The notes: generated by a model not told the origin, from the letters alone. 64,000 nucleotides of DNA from Ramazzottius varieornatus (GCA_001949185.1 BDGG01000015.1:600314-664313), one strand, 5' to 3'; shown: positions 1 to 11,748, counted from the first letter of the stretch. Program-made: numbers and translations.

Positions 1-2327
1 AGTGTGGGAGTGGTTGTAGGCGGAAGTGTTGGTGTCGGAGTGGACGCTGCTGGTTTGCTCAAGTCTGTCGCTTCGTCGTCCTCGCCGAAGCCCATCCAGG
101 ACTGCTCGACAATAGCTTGGACACGCTTCTCATACTCCCGGCGATTCTCTTGGTACAACTGCGCTGCCAGACTATTGGCCGGAGAAGTGGGATTGGGTTC
201 ATCTAGCAGCGAATGGATGGACGCTGAAATATCGTACGTCGGATTCAACATATCTCCCGAAGCCCGCATCCTGTTTTTGAAGCGAGAGGCCTATCCCAAG
301 CTACAGTTTGCTTATGGTATGGAAGCATCGCGGAAGACATTTTCGGGTACACGACTCACACGCCAGACAGGGCGAACATCCTTCCTTGGAGCAGTGTTCG
401 CCGATGACTGCAGAATGATCCGGTCACTTCCTGGTTGACTCTAGAACAGCGCTCTCATTGACGAGCGCGACCAGAATGAAGTAAAGAGAGCTTATACTAT
501 CGAAGGGCAGCAGTGTCTCGTCTTCGAAGTTTGCTCTTTCTGGTCGATCTCTCCCATTTCTCGGTTGCATCCGGCTGAGTTCAGCAAATAAACCAGTAAG
601 GCGGAACAGACCAATGGCTACAAGAGTATCGGTGGCGGTTGGAGGGGAAGCTCTTTCAGACACCAGTCTAAACATTGCGAGCATGTATCAGTCAGAGCCA
701 TCAACCGATCGCATACGAGCTCTTCTGCGTTAGCCTACACAGGCCACGCGAGCAAGGTTACGCCCTGTTGCTAACAGTGTGTTGCTGCGGAACTTTGCGC
801 ATTCTCATTTCTTCGCCATTATCCCGTGAAAGTCAAGCTAGCTGGTCGCATTTCGTGAGCCTCATTGCCTCCCAACTTATCCTCCTTTCCTGACAGGCCT
901 GATCTGGAGTTTTCCTGCGTCCACCTGTTGCACATACGTTTGGCATTGGGCAGCTTCGTCAGCGTAGAAGCCTGGTTGCTTGAAGGAGGCGCAGTCAATG
1001 TTGGAGCGAGGAGGATTATCGTTCCAGATCGCCAGACTGGTGATTTCTTCTCCCTTTGCATAATCCAGATAAGATTATCTAACCTCCACAGCGTTGTAAG
1101 AGCGGTGCCTCGCTGGGCTAGGATCCCGTTGGTGGCTAAATGATCCGTAAACTGACGGGCTATCCTATTGCCGGGTCGTCCAGGCTGTCGACTTTGGATC
1201 GACCCAGTATTGCACAAGCGTTGGGCATCTTGTCCTGCTTGTTAACGATTAATTCGACAGCTTTCAAGGTCCATTCGATAGTTTGAGATGGCTTGTGCAA
1301 AGGTTTGTGGATGAATGCAGACTTTGGCAGAAGAAAAGCCGGCGTCGTTACCGGTCATCATTTGTCCTTCATGTCATTGTAGAACGATTTCCCGGCCCTT
1401 GGCCATCATCTACTCGTCTTCAGCTACCTTCATCCAACCTGCGTCGAATCCGTGATTCGACGCAGCCAACCTTTGTTATCATTGTCGTCCGGAGAATCAC
1501 CGTAATCGTGAATCGTACAACGTAGGAGCGTGAGTCGTACAACGGGCAGTCCTGACTACTGTTCCGCATGGGCGATTGTTCGGCGATAGCATCGGATTCA
1601 ATGCGACCGTCTCCTTGTGGTTGCCAGCCATCAGAGCCTCCATGAGTGGGACATCATCTTTATCGATGGCTCGGAGAGCCTCCGCCGCGCTGTACTTAGC
1701 GCAGCTGATGGTCAACATTCGCTGTCCGATCTGCTCGCAGAACTTCGCGGCAAAGATGGACTCCAAAGTATGTCCAGACAGATACCGCCATCTGCGTAGA
1801 CGTTCGGGTGAAACCTACGATCAAAGAACTGTTTAGCAGTGACACAAGTCATCTAAGTCAAAATAGCGAAGGACGAGGCCAACCCAAGGAAAATTCGAGA
1901 AAAGAAACGAGTACAAATTTCCAAACCTGCATACATATGATCGCACATTCACTACAGTCCGGAAGTATGCAGGTAACGCACGCAGATGAACTGGCCCATG
2001 ACGTCAAACACAGCTTTACAGAAACTACGTACATTTTTGAGACGAATCGAATTGGTGGTTTTGCTCGGTAATCTTCTGTGCATTGTATCGAAAATTTGAA
2101 AGTTCTATCCTCGTAAGGAGTGTCGGGAGGACTGCAAGCAACGAACGTTAATCAAGGAAAGCTTCTGAGGCTGTGAGAAGGTTCCGAAACTGAACCACAT
2201 ACCCGAAGATCACGGCGTTCCACATCATGACGTTACTCTCGCATGGAGTTGCGCTAATTCCTGGTGGCGGATCCTCCTGGAGCTTCTTGAAGTCCATCAT
2301 GAGTCGGCGTCTTGCTGGAGTGGTCAT
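1..2327 (-). pseudogene. Rad6: Rad6/UBE2A-type ubiquitin-conjugating enzyme, incomplete or broken, runs off the left edge
   Basis: Rad6 E2 enzymes carry ubiquitin on a catalytic cysteine and pass it to substrates such as histone H2B or PCNA with RING E3 partners. Three pieces are visible on the minus strand. Exon 1 (2203-2327) encodes 42 residues starting [19 protein letters not shown] and ending AVIFG before a GTATGT donor. A second piece (about 1745-1814) follows an AG acceptor and carries the HPN motif (FHPNVYADG) and the active-site Cys (GGICLDIL). A third piece (1-270) carries [19 protein letters not shown] and AIVEQSW, then an acidic and Pro/Thr-rich tail longer than in canonical Rad6. 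I could not find the beta-sheet segment between AVIFG and FHPN, nor a normal QNRWS junction after CLDIL. The family call is firm; whether the gene is functional is not. Confidence 0.75.
1562..1766 (-). other. Unassigned coding-like stretch abutting the Rad6 cysteine exon
   Basis: Immediately downstream of CLDIL, in another frame, the minus strand is open for about 60 codons ([16 protein letters not shown], then AAEALRAIDKDDVPLM) with codon use that looks coding. It does not match Rad6. It could be an exon of another gene, possibly ankyrin-like, or sequence joined by rearrangement. I do not recognise it. Confidence 0.3.
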
Positions 2328-3033
2328 CTTATCGTCTTGTGATACAAAAGGATAAGCTGGCGATGGGATGATGTGAAGCACGGTCAGCAGTGCGATAATT
2401 CCCACCGTTGTTATTGAGTTGCCGAGGCTCCAAGTGGAGGTCCAGACTTCCCTACGATCGCAGTGCTCTTTCCCATTCCAATCATGCCACAGAAAGCTTT
2501 CCAGTTCTCGAACTTGGCTCGCGAGGATGAAGATGAAGAATCCGAAAAATTTCTTCGAAAAGTGAAACTGAAAATCGATGTGCTTTGACGTCACGTGAGT
2601 GGTGAGTCATCTCAGAGTGCTAAATGGGGAAGTTCATGGTTGATTGCCCTCCTCGTGGATTACTCATTGATTGGCCCATCCCGCTTTATTGCTTTCTGAA
2701 TTCTGATTTTGATTTCTGAAAATTCATGGGGACAGCAACAGGCAACATTGCACCAAGTCGCGGCTGGCAATTGCAGTGACGAACGGAAAGGTTATTTTTT
2801 GCTTACAGCTGTTTACCTAATCCCCATCAGACTGAACGGATAGGACTTACGGGGTTTCATTACAGCAGAGCAACGTCAACGATGAGGACAAGTGGACGGA
2901 TAATCGTCTGAGCCGCCTACATACGTAAACAGTTCCTCCGACTTCCGAGCAGTGCCACAGATCACGCACGTGGCTCACTCTTTCAGTCCTAATTAATCTT
3001 GGTCGTTTTCTCTTGCAGGCAATCTCTTGAAGC
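2328..3033. promoter_or_regulatory. Divergent intergenic region between the Rad6-like and GRAM-domain genes
   Basis: About 700 bp separates two divergently oriented start codons (2327 minus, 3034 plus), so it should contain both promoters and 5' leaders. The plus-strand gene has an acceptor-like TTGCAG about 15 nt before its ATG, suggesting an upstream non-coding exon. I see no TATA box or other clear element. Confidence 0.35.
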
Positions 3034-5193
3034 ATGTTCAAAGGTGCCATCCGATCGGAAATGGAGGAATACGATCACTTTAGTCCCAGTCAGCAGCTGG
3101 ATTACCCACCGAAAGTAGACTCATCCGGACGAACCATCGTCATGGGAGACCGCGATGCCAAATTCCGTTCTCGCTTCCCCGAGATTGCCGCTTACGAGTA
3201 CCTGCAGAAATGTAAGGGTAGTCCACAGGAAATTTGTGCGATCAGTCATATCTTTGTACTTTTAGTTATTCCTTGTGTGTGGCGCAAGGATCACAGCAGT
3301 CGTTCGCTGCGTGGGGGATTGTACCTGACGGAAAACCATATCGGCTTCTACTGCGCAAGCAAGGCGGGGAAGCTGAAAGAAGATGAACGCAGGTTGCTGA
3401 TTGAAATTGTGACCGTCACGCAGGTGTCAAAGACGCGGTCCATGAATGTCTTCCCGGATAGCATTACTATTGAAACTGCTGGCGGAGGACGGGTAAGCAA
3501 ATTAGCTCGTCGTACATGATGTCAGTAAATGTTGTCCCTGGTTTGTCACTCCTTGGGTCGAAGTACCGGGGTTGAAATATACGGTGGTGTTTTGCTTTGC
3601 GCCACTTCACCGTATTCATTACAGAAGGCTCTGTCAACCGGAAGTGGGAGTTTCCGAAATTGCGTCCGGTTGTAATTACAATTTTGGCATATACCTTCAT
3701 CAATTTTGAAGTTTTGGATAATCTGGGGGAGATGAAGGGAATAATTATCGGTAGAAACATTTCCGGTGGGGAAGAGGTCGGTAAAGGCACTTGACGTCTT
3801 GGCGGCTCGACGATGTCGTTGCCTCGTTTTGACGTTGTTGGCTCAGCAGCCTGAGCTTCATTCCGCGGAGTTTCCGGTTTATCTGACGGTGAACTCGGTG
3901 GTTAGAAGTATAGGTTATTTCAGTCACACACCTGTGGTAGAACGCAAACCGGTAAATGATAGATGGGTAAAAACCTGTTGCATGCTGCTTTGTTTGTTCA
4001 CTTCGTTGTTGTTCTTACTGCCCAGTTTTGATTGATGTTAATTAATTCTTAGATACATTGGCAAGGAAATTTCATTGTGTCTAATTACCTCTTGTTTTTT
4101 CGTTGCAGTACGTCTTCGCCCAGATCTTCTCGCGCAATGTTGTGTACAAAGCCATCTGTGATCTCTGCGGCATCCAACCCACTGTTGACTCGCGACGAGG
4201 CTCCCTCGATCCTTCTGCCTTCGGGGACATGGACGACGATCGAAGTTCGCTGGACAGACAGTCGCTCCCCAACGAAAAGGACCGTAGTGCGTCCTCGTCC
4301 ACCTCCTCTACCACCCCTCCAGACGTCCGTCGAATGCTGTCGGTCGTCCCGGAGCATGAACACACGGAAAGTGGTCAACCGGAAGTCACTTCCGGGCAGT
4401 TCCACACACCACATGTTTCTCGGATGAATAGCCGAATTGAACAACATGTTGTCGACATTGAAACAGACCGAGCTCTGGATACCGATGAGGGCATCGGCTT
4501 GGTGACCGAGCCAGAGACTAGCGTGATAGGCCAACGCATCATCTGGCTTCTCCGAGTGATGTAGGTATCTTCATCAGTCGCCTAGGCGAAGAACATAGGC
4601 GACCAGATTGTTTCCTCGAGCGGTGCACGCTTTCAGCCAACAGCACTGGCAAAGTGCGCCGCTTTGGGGAAACGATTAAGCTAGACAGGTTTGTTTTCCC
4701 AAGCGGCGCACGTTTCAGCCATTAACAATAGTAGCGTCTGCCACTTGGAAATTCAGTCTTGGCGAATCTGTTTGCCGATCTCCCAGTTTTCGTCTGGTCT
4801 TCTATTTTGTTTCAAGAAACCGCATTAGCTTTATTATTCTCGTTTTCTTTTCGTTTCATTTCTCTGTATTTTTGCACTTCTTTGTTTTCAGTGCGGGTTT
4901 GCTGGTGTTCACTGCGCTAGTCTCCGTTTATCGAATTGTCGTTTCTCCGGCTCAACCACCGTGAGTTTAAATTTTTCATCATTTTCCTGCTTTTAGTCTG
5001 GACATGTGAAAATTAGAAACGGATGTCACACTGGTTTCTTTGCAGGCTACTGAATGCTGGAGATGATTTTATGGCGTCGTTTGGGGAAGCTAAACATGCA
5101 ACCCAAGCTTTGATGGGTGTTGCTCAACGAGCACAGACGTTTCTGCAGGCTGTCTGTGATGCTCATGTCCAAGGGAAGCCTGCTGTGAGTTAA
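3034..5193 (+). CDS. GRAM-domain protein with C-terminal transmembrane segment (GRAMD2-like)
   Basis: Five exons join in frame: 3034-3211, 3266-3492, 4109-4560, 4892-4960, 5046-5193, giving 357 residues. All introns are GT-AG. Residues about 65-160 form a GRAM domain (GGLYLTENHIGFYC, then NVFPDSITIET, then YVFAQIFSRNVVYKAI), the lipid-binding fold of GRAMD/Aster-type proteins at ER-membrane contacts. A Ser/Asp-rich linker follows. Exon 4 encodes one hydrophobic segment (AGLLVFTALVSVYRIVV, about residues 287-303) that would anchor the protein in the ER. No VASt/sterol-transfer domain is visible, so it resembles GRAMD2 more than GRAMD1. A poly(A) signal AATAAA lies at 5292. The intron before the transmembrane exon holds two hairpin repeats. 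Confidence 0.85.
4620..4748. repeat. Intronic hairpin repeat, two copies
   Basis: Two palindromes (4620-4668 and 4698-4748) with arms of the GGCGCACG / GTGCGCC type and loops of the TTTCAGCCAATAAC type, separated by about 30 nt. They sit in intron 3 of the GRAM-domain gene. Confidence 0.85.
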
Positions 5194-5902
5194 CGGGATG
5201 TGATCCGATGGAAATGTGATACAGGATGGATCTGGCGACCAGACTTCCCGAGCCGCTAGTGCTGGATCTCTTGTGATACCTTCTAACTTATAATAAACTA
5301 AAAATCAGGCCTTTCATTTCAAAGTTTCGCTTCTGATTCTCAAAGCTCAGTGGTATTTTACTGTGATGGCAGTTTTATCTCTTGAGTTCGACTTATTGTC
5401 TGTTTTTTCAATGATATGGACTCCCATGACCGTACTGCCTGTACTCGCACTCGTAGTTTTATTTTTAGTTCCCTTTCATACCCGAGTTTTCGAGAAGTTC
5501 TGCGTGGGGCCGATGCACCCCGAGATTTGAGTGATAACTGAGTTCTTCTAACGTACAGTGCTATTTGAAAGCTGACGACTTCAGTTTGAGCAGTGAGAAC
5601 GTTTCGAAACAGCGGAGTCCTGAAAAGCCTGTTCCGCGTAGTCTGCGATCATAAAATAGGCAACCGGAAGTCCAGAACGCCCTCTGTAGTCGCCCAGCCA
5701 ATTTTTGCGAAACTGTTCTTTGACGTCACCGGAAGTCGATGCTGGCTCTCAATCAACCAAGAACGTCGATCTTGATTTAGTGCTCGTAGCCTCGTACATC
5801 AAATTTGGAGATTTCTGCCATACGACTGATACGTCAGATACGAGCTTGCTTGCTTGGGAGTTGGGAAATTTCTTCCGTGTTGATTCAGCCTAGACCTGGG
5901 AC
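5194..5902. other. Intergenic region between the GRAM-domain gene and Tigger-derived gene 1
   Basis: Contains the AATAAA signal at 5292 for the upstream gene and presumably the promoter of the downstream gene. I see no ORF or repeat that I can support. Confidence 0.4.
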
Positions 5903-8095
5903 ATGGATCCACCTAAAGACGATCAGGAACCGATGGAAGAAGAGAGTGACGAAGAACTATCCCCGATAGAGCAAGCAATGAAAGCCGTACGAAGCGGGAT
6001 GTCTCAGAACAAGGCTGCGAAAACGTTCAATGTCTGCCGGGCCACCCTGGCTAACAAGCTGAAAGGCAGGCATCTTGGTCGGTGGGGAGGACAATGTCGC
6101 TTCGATCCGCCGGAAGAATTGATCCTCCTAGAAGCCATGAAGCAGTGCCGTGCTTTAGGACTCCAGATCAATCGCCAGAAGAACATCAAGGTGGTGGAAA
6201 AGATGGCGGCCAGCAAAGGTAGGTGCTTGATTATTCGCAAAGTTGATCATCCCATAAACGTGCAACAGCTGTGCCATACCTCATCTCAAAACGGTGATAC
6301 GCGTCACGCGCTCATTAGGGTGGGCTAAATCCTGAGTGCAGCACGTGGAATTTGTAACTCCTATTAGAATAATAAATTGATTCTACCCACACATAGGCAC
6401 GGCCTTGATCTAACCTTCTTGTCAAGGCCGTGTCCGTGCAAGTTCTGCGCTGCCTGGTTTGGTCCTACGATTTCGGACCTCTCAGTTCTCATCAAGAATG
6501 AAAAACCTGGACAGTGGCATAACTGCTTGTGTTACAGGTGTTGATCCAGCGAAATTCGAAACTCCCTGGCTACGTGGTATTCTTCGTCGGTATCCACTCG
6601 AAGGTCTGGACTCCACGGCTTCAGACAAAGAAGAGGACGCGGAAGCAGTGGCTGAAGCTAGCGTCCAGATGACCGACGCCAGTATCTCTATAGCCGATAT
6701 GAACCTTCCTCTTTCAAAGCCAAAGCCTTCCTTTGCGGACCTTCAAGCTGAACTCTGCGGCGCGGAACTAATGAAAGAGCTTCATGGCGGCGGCTTCCTA
6801 GAAGACCCACAAGGTCTTTGGGTCATCGTCGAGTCCCTCATATCCGTCAAAGGTATCTCGTCATCCCGGGACCCTGCGATATTATGTAACTTACACGAGT
6901 TTCGTGCTGTAGGTTATTACAGAAAGTACTATGGCGCGTCGAATACGCCAGGATCAGAGAAGCCTCTTCGCGTGTTGGTGTGCTGTAACGCCAGCGGGTC
7001 CTTCTTGCCGCCTTGCGTTCTGGTTCCCAAGGACCTCAACGACCCAGAAAACCGCAATTTTGAGCAATTTAGCCAACTGGCTCGACAACATTTGTTCCCA
7101 CTACTAAGCGCGCAGAAGGTGAGATTTCTTAATTGCTAGGTTCACAAACGAAACAGAGAAACCGTTAACTCAAGTGGCTCATGATTTCAGCCAGTAACAG
7201 TAAGGATGTGCGCCGCTTGAGCTGACTATTGGTATGTTTCGTTTGCCAGCCTCCCATTTGAAATTCTTCCGTGACTATGATGCGTGTATTTCAGAATGTG
7301 ATACTCTTGGATCGAGCCGCTACCCAACTTCGCAGGGAGCCCGATTTTGTCATGGCTTGCTCGGAATCTGACAAAGAAATAAAGCTCCTACCCTTTCCAC
7401 GGGGAAAGATCTCCCAGAACTGGAGCGTCAAAGCCGCAGCCGTGCTAAACAAATGCTGGTGCATCTACCTTAAAACGGCGTACATTCATAGCGATGCCCA
7501 ACCAAACGTAAGCTTCGACATGGACCACATGGTACATAGGCAAACAAATTCGACAAGATTGCGTTTCCAAGTGACGCACGCTTTCAGTCGAGAGCACTGG
7601 GAACGTGCGCCACTTGGAACAGTCGAATTCGTCAAGATCGTTTTTTTGCGAGTGTTTTCGTCTGATGGTTTCGCTGACAGTATATATGTCTTCTAGGAAG
7701 GAAATCTTTACGATGTTGTGGAACATCTGAAGAAAGCCTGGACCAAGTTGCCGTTGAAGAAAGTGATCCAGACGGCCTTCGAAAAGACCGGTTTGTATCC
7801 CTACAAGCCGGAAGCACTGGCTGAAACGGTCGAAGCTAAAGTTCTAGTGACTGGTCGGTTGAAAGCAGCTGTTCGGAGGCTTCCCCACAAGCAGAAGCGA
7901 GCTGCGGTCCGCCAGCTGCTGACCGACATGGGTCTGACGAAAGAGCAGTACTTGCCTATCATGAATTCTATCCGAAGGCATCTCGACGCCAACCTTCCCG
8001 AAGGACAACGGTTAACTCGTGTTAAACCTCTACCCAAACGCACCAAGGAGCAAATCGCTGCCGAGGAAGCGACGTTCCTGGAGGAAGAAATTTAG
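5903..8095 (+). CDS. Tigger/pogo transposase-derived host protein, paralog 1
   Basis: Five exons (5903-6218, 6538-6852, 6913-7118, 7295-7507, 7697-8095) join in frame to 482 residues with GT-AG introns. After an acidic N-terminus, residues about 20-60 form a Pipsqueak/CENP-B-type helix-turn-helix (AMKAVRSGMSQNKAAKTFNV). A second DNA-binding-like segment follows, then a DDE-like core (PLRVLVCCNASGSFLPPCV, VILLDRAATQL) and the family's C-terminal AFEKTGLYPYKPEAL motif. Active Tigger transposases are usually intronless and have three catalytic acids; here four introns split the gene. The expected first Asp position reads WVIVESL and the third (PLD region) is not recognisable, so I infer a domesticated, non-catalytic DNA-binding protein. 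Its exons 2-5 match paralog 2 in length exactly. Confidence 0.85.
7169..7221. repeat. Intronic hairpin repeat
   Basis: Palindrome with arms CTCAAGTGGCTCA and TGTGCGCCGCTTGAG around a TTTCAGCCAGTAAC loop, in intron 3 of Tigger-derived gene 1. Confidence 0.8.
7566..7618. repeat. Intronic hairpin repeat
   Basis: Palindrome TCCAAGTGACGCACGC ... CGTGCGCCACTTGGA in intron 4 of Tigger-derived gene 1. Confidence 0.85.
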
Positions 8096-8295
8096 CGCTT
8101 TTTAAACCTTTTTTTCAGATGAACGGTTTTTGTAGATTGTGTATGATGCTGTTCGGCATATCGTTCTGATAACTTAACAGCTGAATATCGTATGCAGCGG
8201 TTAGACTGTGACGAACAAAAGCTCTTGCAGGACATCTTCTCAGTTCGATGAAAGGTCGCAGTCCTTCGAGCTTCATCTCCAAGCACGAACAGCAC

Positions 8296-8817
8296 TTAGT
8301 ACTCTGCGTACGACCGTCCTCTTTGTGTATACAATCACTCAGTTTTATTCACCTCCCAGTTTTAGCTTTTGGTCTTTCGGGTCTGGCTCTTTTTGTTTGC
8401 ATGTACCTCGGTCTTCTCACCAAAGCAACACTAATGACCAGCGGTCAGCAAAACCCCAGCACGCTGGAAATTTCTTTTACGGTTTTGGGGAAATTTGGTG
8501 TTTCGTCTCTTCGCGCGAGACACGTCCACGGTATTCGCTTAGAAAAAAACTGGAGCACTGGGGACAGTCTTATCTGTCGAAGCCGAGCCTGGGATAAATT
8601 TTGTAGTCATCAGTGCGCTCAGAAGAAAATCGAGACGACCAGTTCTCCCTTTTGAGATTTGGCGTTCATGGCCAAGTATCCGAATTTTGGAATTATGAAA
8701 ATTGCCTATTGGTTGGACCAGCCTCTGCAACACGGTACCAGCCAATAAAATTCCTGTATACACAAAGAGGACGGTAGTATTCTGCAAACATGAAAATGAT
8801 CGTGCTGAAAGTGTTAA
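8296..8817. mobile_element. 522-bp piggyBac-type non-autonomous element, copy 1
   Basis: One of three near-identical 522-bp copies (also 18989-19510 and 48960-49481). Near each end is an inverted repeat containing CGTCCTCTTTGTGTATACA, and the outer ends read TTAACAC / GTGTTAA, as expected for insertion at TTAA. Here the left flank has drifted to TTAG. The interior has an open frame conserved only because the copies are recent; it resembles no transposase. Confidence 0.8.
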
Positions 8818-9243
8818 AGCGGATCTAGATCAGAATTCTAGGCCAGTTCACAGAATTCCACGAAAAACTGCCGAGGAGAAAAAAACCGCAGACGAAGATC
8901 AGGAAGCGAGAAGCGAAAAATTTCCGAGGGAAACAATCGCTAGGAACAAAGGGAACGCCCCTGGGCGCTCAACAGGTAATACGTCCGCAACAGGTGGCGA
9001 CCCAAGGGGTGGGGCGGGCCGATCCTTTATCTGTGTGAAAAAGAGCCATCCTTCCCTTGGCATCCTCGTATACCCAGGGCTCGCACGGGCCAAAGATCCG
9101 AAACTGGCTTGTTTGTCTTCCATTTTGATTTCTCACTTTTCTGCAAATGAGCTGACCAAATAGGTGACAAAGTCCAGACTCCTTGTTGGGTGGATTACCT
9201 TTAGTAGCTTGTTTTGTTCTGTGTTTCAGGACGGGTCGCGAAC

Positions 9244-11026
9244 ATGCAGAACGCGGAGAATACTTGTGAACCACTTCTGGAGGTGGCATCCGGTAATAGT
9301 GTGGTAGGTATCAGGAAGCTGCGTGCGGAAAGCGCACTTGGTAAACAGGCGACAGTTCGTCTCCGAAAGATCGTTGGCGACAGCTTAGCGGGGAAAGAGG
9401 CGACTGGTCCGAAGCAAGAAAGAAGTGTTTCGAAGAAAGAGATGGCTGGTCTAAAAGAACGAAACTGTTGGTCCCGAGGAAAGTAGTCAAAGAGTCCGTG
9501 GCCAAGGTCAACCTTCCGCAGTATGAACAGAACGGCGAGGCGCTCGTCAACATGCAGTTTTTCGACGCAAACGCCAGTGTAAGTTGTGTGAATCTTCCTG
9601 CTAGTTTCCGGTTACCAAGTAGAATTCCTCGATCGTTCCAGGTTGGCGTTATGGACAACTTTAGCTGGAAAGAACGTGACACAATTCAGGTCGGTACTTT
9701 GTTAATCCTGGTATTCGTTCGGAAAAATTACTTCTGGAAGTGGTGATCCCTCAAGAATGCTACTATAGTATTTGATTTTACAGTGTCCGTTCAACTCAGC
9801 ACACCGATTCGGCACCCGAAAGGAAGATCATGTTAACCAGTGTACTCGGGTAAGCATCGGTTTTGCTGATCGATTGACTGACAGTCCAGTGGAAATCTTC
9901 TAGAAGTCATTACCAAGTCTTCTGTAGTAGCTTTATCTTCAACAGGCTAGTGGTCATGGCAAGAAGCTGCCGCAGTGCAACTACAATCGGTTCACCATCT
10001 TTTCCCGCATCAAGAAGCTGACCTTTACCGCTTCTGCGCCACATTCCTGATGCAAAAAGCCCAATACCGCTTCAACTTCCCAAGTATGAGCGACTTTTTC
10101 CTCGTCACGCTGGGGTTGCCCCCGGAAGATAAAGCTAACTGGACCTACGAGTGGTACTTGGCCTACGAGTGTAAAGAAAGGTTGGAGACGCCCAACGTCT
10201 ACAACGGGGAAAAGAATTTCGACTGGTTCGAGCGCAATGTGACAACCAGACGTAAGCACCCATTTTTCTCTTCTATTCGGCTCTTTGTTATTTTACTTTG
10301 ACTGTATATCGTCCCAAACTTTTTTATGGGAGATGACATCAGGGAGCCGTTGTGCAAAGTGGTTATAGCCGAAGGGAAAAAACTCCGTGAAGAAGAAGCG
10401 CGTAACCCACTTCTCCTCGTGCCGAACTTCCACCATCGACGACGACCTCGCCTGCTGATGCCCATTCAGCCTGAAGTGGAAGAAGATCCCGAGTTCGCCC
10501 ACCTCGCCGTCAAGCCGATCAAGAAGACTCCGGAGTACGTTCGTCCACCACGCGACACTTGGGGTAAGCAGACCGATGATTTGAGACGCGGGCAAATGCC
10601 CTGAACCAGCTAGATCTGTTTCCCAAGTAGCGCACACTTTCAGCAAAAGATAATGGAAGCGTGCGCCACTTGAGATAACGGACTAGTTCGATCCATTTGC
10701 CCACGTCCTAATATCCTACCAACTTGGAAAATGTAGAGAAAGTTGGATTTAGCAGGCTTAGGCTCTGTATTTTAGATGAGGAAGAGTTCTTCCGTACGGA
10801 GGTTGACTACAAGGCGCCTGTCCGACAAAGATTCCTTTCTGAACTGGGATGGGCGTACTTCGATCTTCTGGTGGAGCGAAACCGCGTTGAAGAAGAAACC
10901 GGAGTCAAGCAGCCTCGTTCTGACCCTGACAAGTTTATGATGGAAGTCTGGCTGCCGAAACAGATCAAGAAGAAGGAAGAGGCAGCTCGCGGCCAGACTG
11001 GTCAGGACTCCAAGTCTGTCAAGTGA
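9244..11026 (+). CDS. CHHC-type zinc-finger protein (U11-48K/GTSF1/TRM13 finger class) with one apparent frameshift
   Basis: Seven exons with GT-AG introns: 9244-9292, 9349-9578, 9642-9689, 9784-9849, 9946-10251, 10333-10563, 10776-11026. Exon 4 encodes a finger with the Cys-His-His-Cys spacing of RNA-binding CHHC fingers (CPFNSAHRFG ... HVNQC). Exon 5 starts with a degenerate second finger (KKLPQCNYNRFTIF), then shifts frame at a TTTT run near 10000. Exon phases downstream are consistent only if that run is one base longer. The C-terminal half (FDWFERNV, ELGWAYFDLLVERN) matches nothing I know. CHHC proteins act in minor-spliceosome, tRNA-modification or piRNA pathways; which applies is unknown. 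The ATG was chosen because it follows an acceptor and leads the open chain. Confidence 0.6.
10622..10674. repeat. Intronic hairpin repeat
   Basis: Palindrome CCCAAGTAGCGCACAC ... GCGTGCGCCACTTGAG in the last intron of the CHHC zinc-finger gene. Confidence 0.85.
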
Positions 11027-11748
11027 GGAATTGCTTTTAGATGATTACACGGAGTCGAACATTTCGGTTGTTTAAAGTCCTTGAGGTTCTTGCGTGAAGT
11101 CTTGGAATTAGTTGCTGTGTAGCCCTTGGGTTAAACTTGATCTTTCCCCTCACTCTGACGGCATGTGAGAACCCATAGGGTTCCCGAGCTTCTTATCTAC
11201 ATCGTACCGGTATACCTCAAGACTTTTTGCTTCAGTGTTTCTAGATTTTGACTCAGTCTCTGACATAGGATGTCCTGACTACTATTCAGAAAGCATCACG
11301 TTTCGGTTAAACTGTTTCCATTCAGGGTTCGTAGCCGCCATTTCCCCGAAGTTTACGGCTCCGATTTACTTGGGTTATTGGAAGATGTTTTTGGTTGTCA
11401 AATATCACAAAAATGCCTCTGGGTGTATGCAGGGTCGGTGTATGCAAGAAGTACACCATTTTTTTGTGTATCCGACACAAAAAAACTACCAAAACTGTTC
11501 CTATTCAGAGTTGTGTTCACTAAGCTGAGAGAATGAAAATAGAATGACTGAAGTCTACTGTATCGTGCTCGAAGTGGAAACAATAGAAAAACATGATGGT
11601 CAGATATCTGAAAATCAAGCCTAAGACTTCCGGCTCCAACTTAAACCAGCTCATGCCCAGATAACGCTACCACTGAAAACAAAAAGTTCATTCAACTGTT
11701 CTGTCAGTTCGTACAGCAACTTCCGAACCTTTCAATCGGCCTTAAACG
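11027..11748. other. Convergent intergenic region, no gene seen
   Basis: Lies between the stop codons of the CHHC gene (plus) and the unknown minus-strand gene. Only short ORFs with non-coding character are present. It should contain both 3' UTRs. Confidence 0.4.

Noticed and set aside
1576-1836. Plus-strand ORF over the Rad6 active-site exon
   Set aside because: It is the antisense of recognisable Rad6 sequence and of the coding-like minus-strand exon.
8248-8655. 110-135 codon ORF repeated at 19016 and 48744-49319
   Set aside because: It lies inside the three copies of the 522-bp element; its conservation reflects recent copying, both strands are similarly open, and it resembles no protein family.
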